Of a stretch of DNA of 21,969 nt, positions 15,144 through 20,816 are shown piece after piece. The stretch lies in assembly GCA_038065435.1 (NCBI GenBank), contig JBBTQZ010000049.1, positions 1-21,969 of the forward strand, given 5' to 3'. How positions within the stretch are numbered: position 1 is the first letter of the stretch; each line of letters starts with the position of its first letter. The translations under genes were made by a program, and so were the position numbers. Under the pieces are notes generated by a model. That model ran no database searches. It was given only the letters and a program-made list of their open reading frames with translations, and was not told the DNA's origin. Origin of the DNA: JBBTQZ01 sp038065435 (GTDB lineage: Bacteria; Patescibacteriota; Minisyncoccia; Phycocordibacterales; WO2-35-19).

Positions 15144-15176
15144 TAACTCCCCTAACCCCTCTTACATTAAGAGGGG
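15142..15176 (+). repeat. Palindromic repeat unit between ssb and rpsR
   Basis: AATAACTC (15142-15149) is followed by a perfect 8-bp hairpin, CCCCTCTT (15156-15163), loop ACATT, AAGAGGGG (15169-15176). It matches the left unit of the metG element in order and sequence (AATAACTC...AACCCCTC...hairpin). Two bases of the ssb TAA stop belong to the repeat. No T-run follows the hairpin, so it is not a standard terminator, although it could still cause pausing or affect mRNA decay. Confidence 0.75.
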
Positions 15177-15200
15177 AACAGGACAAACTTATAAAAACAT

Positions 15201-15410
15201 ATGACAAATAATACAGAATGTTACTTTAAACAAAATGGAATCAAGTATATAGACTATAAAGACATAGAACTTCTAAAAAAGTTTATAAACCCTCACGCTA
15301 GAATTCTTGGTAAAAAAAGAACGGGGGTCTCGGCTGAATTCCAAAGACCACTTGCTTTAGCTATAAAGCGCGCTCGTTTTATGGGCTTGTTGCCGTATCT
15401 TTCAAGGTAA
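15201..15410 (+). CDS. rpsR: 30S ribosomal protein S18
   Basis: S18 forms a pair with S6 on 16S rRNA. The 69-residue protein carries the core signature: YIDYKDIELLKKFINPHARILGKK, the R-TGVSAEFQRPLALAIKRAR stretch, and LLPY near the end. It is at the short end of the family because the N-terminal basic tail is reduced. It is the last gene of the rpsF-ssb-rpsR unit; rplI (L9), often next in other bacteria, is not here. A TATAAA at 15190-15195 could give a second, nearly leaderless transcript. The stop codon lies 2 nt from the stop of the opposing efp gene. Confidence 0.95.
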   Translation: MTNNTECYFKQNGIKYIDYKDIELLKKFINPHARILGKKRTGVSAEFQRPLALAIKRARFMGLLPYLSR

Positions 15411-15412
15411 AA

Positions 15413-15973
15413 CTATACGCGCTCGACATACTCTCCATTTTGAGTATTTATAACGATTACGTCGCCCTCGTTTACAAAGAGGGGAGTGTTGACTGTCGCA
15501 CCAGTTTCTACCTTGACCACTTTATTGCCCCCTTGAGCAGTGTTGCCTCTCATAGAGGGTGGTGCTTCTACTACTTTTAATTCTACTTTGATCGGAAGCT
15601 TTACTCCGATTATTTTTTCGTCAAAGACCATGGCTTTCAGTACGGCATCCTTTTTCAAAAATTTTGATCCATAACCAATCTGCTCTTCTTTGAGAGAAAA
15701 TCTTTTTGCTTGATCGTTTATTTCGTGGAACCAATATTCATCTTTGGCCACATAAATAAATTTAATATCTTTATTTTCTATCGCCGCCTCCTCTACCTTT
15801 TCGGAGACATGAAAAGAATTTTCGGTCACTCGACCACTGATCAGATTTTTCAGTTTAGTCGCATTTACCGGCTTTCTTTGTTGCTTCCTAAATACATGTG
15901 AGGCAATAACCTCCCACGGTTCATTGTCAAAAATGATCACTTTCCCAAGTGTTATTTCGTTGTATTCTAACAT
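15413..15973 (-). CDS. efp: Elongation factor P with a non-canonical tip loop
   Basis: EF-P rescues ribosomes stalled at proline runs by reaching from the E site to the P-site tRNA. The 186-residue protein has the three beta-barrel domains at normal length, from LEYNEITLGKVIIFDNEPW to VVKVETGATVNTPLFVNEGDVIVINTQNGEYVERV. The domain I tip is unusual. Alignment without gaps between EPW and KLKNL puts K30-Q31-Q32-R33 where E. coli has PGKG, so the usually modified lysine is replaced by Q32. This suggests action without lysylation or with another modification. The gene lies 41 nt downstream of recA. A TATAAA at 15997-15992 could give a separate transcript with a leader of about 12 nt. Confidence 0.94.
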   Translation of the reverse strand: MLEYNEITLGKVIIFDNEPWEVIASHVFRKQQRKPVNATKLKNLISGRVTENSFHVSEKVEEAAIENKDIKFIYVAKDEYWFHEINDQAKRFSLKEEQIGYGSKFLKKDAVLKAMVFDEKIIGVKLPIKVELKVVEAPPSMRGNTAQGGNKVVKVETGATVNTPLFVNEGDVIVINTQNGEYVERV

Positions 15974-16014
15974 TAGGTCGTCAGTTTAGCATTTATAAAA
16001 TCTGAAGTCTAATT

Positions 16015-17100
16015 CTACCCTTCACTACTTTCTTCTTCAGTTTCAGGTTTGACGGGGACTACCGAGCCACCGTTTTCCACAAGTTTTTGACGGATTTGTT
16101 TTAAGATGTCTTCAGCAATTTTTTTGTTTACTTTATCTTTCAAAAATTGACGAGTGGCGTCGTAGCCACGGCCGAGGGCAGTATCACCCATTTTATAGGA
16201 AGCGCCAGATTTTTGGATGATACCAAATTTCTCTCCGAGCGCGATGATCTCACCTTCTCGAGAAATGCCTTCGTTGTACATTAGGTCAAATTCGGTTTGT
16301 TTAAAAGGGGCGGCTACTTTATTTTTGACCACTTTTACTCTGACTCTACCCCCCATTATTTCATCACCCTTTTTTATTTGAGCTATTCTTCTAATATCTA
16401 ATCGGACACTAGTATAAAATTTTAGAGCTTTACCTCCGGGAGTAGTTTCCGGATTGCCGAACATGACTCCAATTTGCATTCTGATTTGGTTTATGAATAT
16501 AACTACTGTTTTAGATTTGGCGACAATAGCAGTCAGTTTTCGTAAGGCTTGAGACATAAGTCGAGCTTGTTTGCCGACGTGGTGTGCGCCCATATCGCCC
16601 TCAATTTCATCTTTAGGGGTGAGAGCGGCTACTGAATCTATAACAATAACATCTATCTTGCCGCTTCGGACTAGTGAATCTACGATCTCAAGAGCTTGTT
16701 CGCCATTGTCAGGTTGAGAAATAAGAAGTTGGTCTATTTTTACACCGAGTCTTTGAGAGTATTCTGGGTCCATGGCATGTTCTGCATCTATAAAAGCACA
16801 AACGCCACCAAGTTTTTGAGCTTCAGCAATAATATGAAGAGAAAGAGTAGTTTTACCCGATGACTCTGGACCAAATATTTCTATGATCCTTCCTCTTGGT
16901 ACACCACCGACACCGAGAGCCATATCAAGTCCAATTGATCCGGTGGGGATAGTATTGATGTCAACGTGAGGTTTTTCTCCGAGCATCATGATGGCATCTT
17001 CGCCAAATTTGCTTTTTATTTCTTTTATGGTGTCTGCTACTCTGGAATCAGCTAGAGAAGCACTTTTTGTATTTCCAGCCTCTTTTGTTTTTTTAGCCAT
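16015..17100 (-). CDS. recA: Recombinase RecA
   Basis: RecA forms ATP-dependent filaments on single-stranded DNA, exchanges strands in homologous recombination and triggers SOS self-cleavage reactions. Visible are Walker A GPESSGKT (residues 77-84), the DAEHAMDPEYSQRLGV stretch, the Walker B-type VIVIDSVAAL, and the DNA-binding loop 2 region after NQIRMQIGVMFGNPETTPGG. The C-terminal domain ends in an acidic tail (ETEEESSEG). At 361 residues it has normal length and no intein. It starts 2 nt after the preceding gene's stop, so it is in one transcript with ftsK and the small Ig-like gene. I saw no obvious SOS box upstream, but cannot exclude a divergent one. Confidence 0.98.
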   Translation of the reverse strand: MAKKTKEAGNTKSASLADSRVADTIKEIKSKFGEDAIMMLGEKPHVDINTIPTGSIGLDMALGVGGVPRGRIIEIFGPESSGKTTLSLHIIAEAQKLGGVCAFIDAEHAMDPEYSQRLGVKIDQLLISQPDNGEQALEIVDSLVRSGKIDVIVIDSVAALTPKDEIEGDMGAHHVGKQARLMSQALRKLTAIVAKSKTVVIFINQIRMQIGVMFGNPETTPGGKALKFYTSVRLDIRRIAQIKKGDEIMGGRVRVKVVKNKVAAPFKQTEFDLMYNEGISREGEIIALGEKFGIIQKSGASYKMGDTALGRGYDATRQFLKDKVNKKIAEDILKQIRQKLVENGGSVVPVKPETEEESSEG

Positions 17101-17102
17101 TT

Positions 17103-17459
17103 TTAGTTTATTTGATTATTTTCCTTATAATAAAGCCTAAATTCTTTAATAACTTCATTTTTAAACCTATCTTTACCATAAATGCTGATTATATTAAACC
17201 CGGGGTAAAGTAGCAATTTTTCCTCAAAGTTGTTTTCTGTGTCTATAAAAATAGGTCTATTGTTGAGGCTCAAAAAAACGACATTGTTTGCTTTGCCTCT
17301 GATCGCAATAAGTTTCTCTGTAGTTTCCATATTATCTTTTGGGTAGGTTATTTCAATAGTTGGGCCAAGGATGAGATTGCGCCCGTTAAACACACCATAT
17401 CCTATGAGTGTGAGTACCACCAGAATAAAAAGGACCTTTTTTGTATTGAATGTCGGCAA
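17103..17459 (-). CDS. Small membrane-anchored Ig-like protein between ftsK and recA
   Basis: The function is not known. The 118-residue protein has a membrane helix at about residues 8-25, then one beta-rich domain. The pattern PTIEITYPKDNMETTEKLIAIRGK...NFEEKLLLYPGFNIISIYGKD resembles the bacterial Ig-like domains that often follow a signal anchor in CPR genomes. The start is TTG at 17459; there is no in-frame ATG or GTG before the helix. It lies 6 nt after ftsK and 2 nt before recA, so it must be translated from the same mRNA. A role at the division site is conceivable from position but has no direct support. Confidence 0.75.
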   Translation of the reverse strand: MPTFNTKKVLFILVVLTLIGYGVFNGRNLILGPTIEITYPKDNMETTEKLIAIRGKANNVVFLSLNNRPIFIDTENNFEEKLLLYPGFNIISIYGKDRFKNEVIKEFRLYYKENNQIN

Positions 17460-17465
17460 AGATTT

Positions 17466-19664
17466 TTATGTAATAGATATATCGCTTGTCTGTGATAAGT
17501 CGTCATCTGTTTGGGGCAAGATGCCCCCATCGGGTTTAATGAGAACCTCCCTTGGTTTGGACCCTTCACCTCTTCCTACTACACCTTTTTCTTCGAGTAT
17601 ATCCATGAGCCTTGCAGCTCTTGCATAGCCGACACCCAATTTTCTCTGTAGATATGATGTAGATGCTTTGCTCGTCATGATCACCACCTCTCGTGCTTCT
17701 TCATATCTATCATCATCCACATCTTCATCGTTATCAGTATTAAAAATAGGATTTTTGTTTTCGGTTGTTGTAGTTAGGTTTATTTCTTCGGGCAATTCAT
17801 CTTCATTTTGTTTACCGAGATATTCCGTCACTCGTTTGACTTCGGACTCAGATATAAAAGGGGATTGGAGCCTGATTGGCTTGGACATTTCGCCCGACAG
17901 ATAAAGCATATCTCCAGCCCCCAATAGTTTTTCTGCACCCGCACCATCAAGGATAGTTCTTGAGTCGAATTGTGAGGATACTTGCAGGGCTATTCGAGCT
18001 GGGATGTTTGCTTTGATTAAGCCAGTGATAACATTGACCGAAGGTCTTTGGGTGGAAAGTATAAGGTGTATGCCGACAGCTCTACTCATCTGGGCGAGCC
18101 TTACTATCGCAGATTCAAGCTCTCTTGGGTATGCCTGCATTATATCTGCAAGTTCGTCTATAACTATCACTATATAAGGCATAAGATCTGGAGTGTCTTT
18201 TTTCTCCGTGTTTTTGCCCCCACTTTTCTTGAGCTCCTCTATTACCGGTGCGAGTATATTTTTATGATAAGATTCCACGTCGCGCACCTTATGGCCTTCT
18301 AAAATACCATAGCGTCTATCCATTTCTCTAGCCGCCCATTTTAGAGCTAGGATAGCTTTTTTTGCGTCAGTTATTACTGGAGTAAATAAATGGGGGATTT
18401 TGTTGTATAGAGTCAGCTCTACTCTTTTTGGATCTATCATTATGAATTTCAGATTTTCTGGAGGATTGCGAAATAGCATGGAGTTTATTATTGCGTGTAT
18501 AGACACTGATTTACCACTGCCGGTCGCCCCTGCTATAAGTAGGTGGGGCATTTTGGCTAGGTTTGCAAAATGAGCTACTCCGGAGATGCCTTTACCTAGG
18601 GATATCATAAGCGGTTTGGAAGATTCAGTGTATTCGGGTTGGCTAAGGAGCGTCGCAAGTCCGACGGTCGTCTTCACACTATTTGGTATCTCTATACCTA
18701 CAAGGGATTTCCCAGGTATAGGGGCCTCTATTCTTACTGGATGAGCTGCCAAGGCAAGCTCCAAGTTGTTTTGTAGCCCGAGTATTTTTGATAGTTTAAC
18801 TCCCTCAGCCGGTTTCAATGCATAGCGAGTGACGGATGGTCCTATAGATATTTCATCCATTTCTACTATTATCCCAAAATTTTGTAGAGTCCTCTTTATT
18901 ATGTTCGCGTTGGCCTTTATATCACCAACCTCTGGTTTACCGCGATCTCTTTCAAGCATGGAAAGTGGGGGGGGTGTCCACTCTTTAAAACTAAAATTGT
19001 TTTTATCTAATTTAAATTCATCTGTATCATTTTGGTCCGGCATCTTTTTTGCAAGATTGTTTACTGGCATAGCTGTTTTTGGTTGGATTGTTTTATCTGC
19101 ATCGTTTAGCTCGGCACCGGATATTTTGATTTCTTTTTCTTTTATTACAGTGTTGTTGTTTTCTTCTTGTTTTCTAAATTTATGCAAAAAATTCAAATTG
19201 ATAGGCTGATCTATGCTAGTCATAATCCCTATGATAGAGAGACCAACAAGGATTACCATACTGGCATACACATCAAACATAATCATTAGAGGTTTTTCCA
19301 ACACATTACCGACGATTCCTCCTCTTTGATCAAAAATTATTTCTATTATGACTATGAGGGAGAGGAACAATACAACAGACCCTGAAATTCTAAGATATCC
19401 GAAATCTTTTTTGATAGATTGTGCTAATGATATAGCCATGATGATACATATGGCTGGTATAACAAAATATCCAACTCCAAAAAGTATAGATAAAATGTTG
19501 AAAACTTTATTTCCGACAAATCCAGCTTTATCTACAGAGGCCAGTATAAAAAAAGCAAATAAAACAATAAAAGCCACTGATTGTATCCAGCCCAATGTAT
19601 TACCTTTGAGCGATGCCTGATCTTCAGGCTTGTCTAATTTATCTATTTTTCTTCTTCTTCCCAT
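17466..19664 (-). CDS. ftsK: DNA translocase FtsK (SpoIIIE family)
   Basis: FtsK pumps DNA through the closing septum and helps separate chromosomes. The order is four membrane helices (in the longer reading about 35-55, 64-90, 101-120, 134-158), a short linker, the beta domain beginning near PSVTRYALKPAEGVKLSKI, Walker A GATGSGKS, the VIVIDELADIM Walker B region, and a C-terminal winged-helix gamma domain (SYLQRKLGVGYARAARLMD...GVVG). I chose the ATG at 19664 (732 residues). An extended -10 (TGGTATTAT, 19684-19676) lies between it and the longer ATG at 19691, so a transcript from this promoter cannot contain the longer start. The longer form would add only MIVVLLSVS. Confidence 0.93.
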   Translation of the reverse strand: MGRRRKIDKLDKPEDQASLKGNTLGWIQSVAFIVLFAFFILASVDKAGFVGNKVFNILSILFGVGYFVIPAICIIMAISLAQSIKKDFGYLRISGSVVLFLSLIVIIEIIFDQRGGIVGNVLEKPLMIMFDVYASMVILVGLSIIGIMTSIDQPINLNFLHKFRKQEENNNTVIKEKEIKISGAELNDADKTIQPKTAMPVNNLAKKMPDQNDTDEFKLDKNNFSFKEWTPPPLSMLERDRGKPEVGDIKANANIIKRTLQNFGIIVEMDEISIGPSVTRYALKPAEGVKLSKILGLQNNLELALAAHPVRIEAPIPGKSLVGIEIPNSVKTTVGLATLLSQPEYTESSKPLMISLGKGISGVAHFANLAKMPHLLIAGATGSGKSVSIHAIINSMLFRNPPENLKFIMIDPKRVELTLYNKIPHLFTPVITDAKKAILALKWAAREMDRRYGILEGHKVRDVESYHKNILAPVIEELKKSGGKNTEKKDTPDLMPYIVIVIDELADIMQAYPRELESAIVRLAQMSRAVGIHLILSTQRPSVNVITGLIKANIPARIALQVSSQFDSRTILDGAGAEKLLGAGDMLYLSGEMSKPIRLQSPFISESEVKRVTEYLGKQNEDELPEEINLTTTTENKNPIFNTDNDEDVDDDRYEEAREVVIMTSKASTSYLQRKLGVGYARAARLMDILEEKGVVGRGEGSKPREVLIKPDGGILPQTDDDLSQTSDISIT

Positions 19665-19675
19665 TGATACACTTA

Positions 19676-19684
19676 ATAATACCA
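19676..19684 (-). promoter_or_regulatory. Extended -10 promoter of ftsK-recA-efp
   Basis: TGGTATTAT on the minus strand gives a predicted start near 19669, 5 nt before the ATG at 19664. This matches the spacing seen at glyS and the Ig-protein gene and decides the ftsK start. Confidence 0.55.
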
Positions 19685-19742
19685 CAATCATTTTTGTGAG
19701 TGGGCGCTACCCGCGATAAGCTATTAGGTAGACAGATTTTGT

Positions 19743-19849
19743 AAAAGACATTTTTTAAAAAAGACATAAATTGGAAACGCTTGATTTTATTTGTCCTATA
19801 GATTATAATATAAAAGACTTTATAATATAAAGCTTTAATTAAAAAGACT
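19743..19849 (+). repeat. Four direct AAAAGAC iterons upstream of the winged-helix gene
   Basis: AAAAGACA lies at 19743-19750 and 19759-19766 (16 nt apart), and AAAAGACT lies at 19812-19819 and 19842-19849 (30 nt apart). All four are in the same direction in the 189-bp gap between ftsK and the winged-helix gene. The third lies at the predicted transcript start and the fourth just before the ATG. They could be operator sites. The background is AT-rich, which weakens the case. Confidence 0.5.
19781..19809 (+). promoter_or_regulatory. Promoter of the winged-helix gene
   Basis: TTGATT (19781-19786), a 17-nt spacer and TATAAT (19804-19809) form a standard promoter with start near 19816 and a leader of about 38 nt. 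The block TTATAATATAAA is repeated 17 nt later (19820-19831). The second copy has no -35 box at the right distance. Confidence 0.6.
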
Positions 19850-19853
19850 TTTT

Positions 19854-20591
19854 ATGAATAATGACGCATCTCTTGTTGACTACAATAATGACTCAGTAAA
19901 AGCTTTTGCTAGTCTCTACAAATCAACGAATCGCCTTATTTCTGGGCTTTTTTTAGTTATAAACTCAATAGATGAAGCCAGTGAAATTAAAAGAAGAATA
20001 AAAGAAATATCCTTAGAAACTTTGTCTCTTTGTATAGAATTGAAGGATGGTGGTGATCTCAAAAATAAAACTACTCTAAGTATGTTAGAAAAAAGAATAT
20101 TGGAAATAATGTCTCTTTTAGACATAAGCTTTGCTTCAGGTCTTATATCTGAAATGAACGTTTCTATTCTTAAAAATGAGTTCAAATCTTTTGTTGATTC
20201 TATTTCTAATTTAATCAGGAGTATAGATCTAAAAAACAGCGGTTTTATGAGAGATGTATTGTCTAGTAGAAATGAAATTGCTTTAGTTTCAGATTCATCA
20301 AAAACATTAGAAAATATAAACAATAGCCCCACAATGATAAACAGAAGAACAGAAGAAACTACCCCCTCATTTTTAAAGGACAATAATAAAAGACAATCAA
20401 GAAGAGGGGTTAGGACCGAGTCTATCATTGACTTTGTTAGGACACATCCGGGTGTGAGTATAAAAGATATAACACCCAATATTAAGGGTTGTGGGGAAAA
20501 AACCATTCAAAGAGAGCTTGTAGAGCTTATAAGAGAGGGTAAAATCAGAAAAACAGGAGATAGGCGTTGGAGTAAGTACTCTATTGCATAA
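19854..20591 (+). CDS. Unknown protein with C-terminal winged-helix DNA-binding domain
   Basis: I do not recognise the family with certainty. The 245-residue protein has a helical N-terminal domain (about 10-130, with several amphipathic helices such as VKAFASLYKSTNRLISGLF), a polar linker (about 140-185), and a C-terminal winged helix (about 187-245). The last follows a DeoR/LexA-like pattern: IIDFVRTHPGVSIKDI, then KTIQRELVELIREGKIRKTG and a final strand WSKYSIA. A DNA-binding regulator is likely. The direct repeats upstream make self-regulation or regulation of the divergent ftsK operon plausible, but this is inference. Its linker contains a stretch that resembles part of the palindromic repeat family (20393-20414). 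Confidence 0.8.
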   Translation: MNNDASLVDYNNDSVKAFASLYKSTNRLISGLFLVINSIDEASEIKRRIKEISLETLSLCIELKDGGDLKNKTTLSMLEKRILEIMSLLDISFASGLISEMNVSILKNEFKSFVDSISNLIRSIDLKNSGFMRDVLSSRNEIALVSDSSKTLENINNSPTMINRRTEETTPSFLKDNNKRQSRRGVRTESIIDFVRTHPGVSIKDITPNIKGCGEKTIQRELVELIREGKIRKTGDRRWSKYSIA

Positions 20592-20625
20592 ATATACTAA
20601 GTATGCGATACTGTACATTCCCATC

Positions 20626-20634
20626 TTATCCACA
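20626..20634 (+). other. Single DnaA-box-like site
   Basis: TTATCCACA matches the strong DnaA box exactly and sits between two direct copies of TGCGATACTG. A single 9-mer is expected by chance about once in several windows of this size, and no second box was found nearby, so an origin is not claimed. Confidence 0.3.
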
Positions 20635-20671
20635 ATCGTATATTTGCGATACTGGGTATTGGGCGTTAGAA

Positions 20672-20723
20672 TAGCTTGTAGCTCTGTTTCTTAGTCGATA
20701 TAAAGAAACAAAAGCTTTAGCTA
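20672..20723 (+). ncRNA. Long imperfect hairpin in the leader region of the surface-protein gene
   Basis: Three helices stack: TAGCT (20672-20676) with AGCTA (20719-20723), AGCT (20680-20683) with AGCT (20713-20716), and GTTTCTT (20686-20692) with AAGAAAC (20703-20709), closed by a 10-nt loop. That is 16 base pairs with small internal loops. No T-run follows, so it is not a classical terminator. It could stabilise the leader of the downstream mRNA or be a small RNA; which one cannot be told. Confidence 0.4.
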
Positions 20724-20816
20724 GATTAATTATTAATTATTAGAAAAGCTAATAGTTGGGTTTCAAATCCTTACAATAATATTTTGAAATTCCACAAGAT
20801 TAGCTAATTACAAATC

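Larger units (their letters stand above)
20592..20816. other. 225-bp intergenic region with repeats, a DnaA-box match and a long hairpin
   Basis: No coding signal is seen. From left to right there is a short palindrome AGTATGCGATACT (20600-20612) and a direct repeat TGCGATACTG (20604-20613 and 20645-20654). Between these lies TTATCCACA (20626-20634), a perfect DnaA-box match. A three-part hairpin follows (20672-20723), then AT-rich sequence and the palindrome ATTAGCTAAT (20800-20809). No confident promoter for the next gene was found and no Shine-Dalgarno sequence precedes its ATG. Confidence 0.6.

Noticed and set aside
19820..19831. Second TTATAATATAAA copy as an independent promoter
   Set aside because: No -35-like sequence lies 16-18 nt upstream and there is no TG extension; the first copy has a proper -35 box.
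19743..19849. CRISPR array from the AAAAGAC repeats
   Set aside because: Repeats are only 7-8 nt, spacing is irregular (16, 53 and 30 nt), and there are no cas genes.
20592..20816. Replication origin
   Set aside because: Only one DnaA box, no dnaA or dnaN nearby, and no cluster of boxes.
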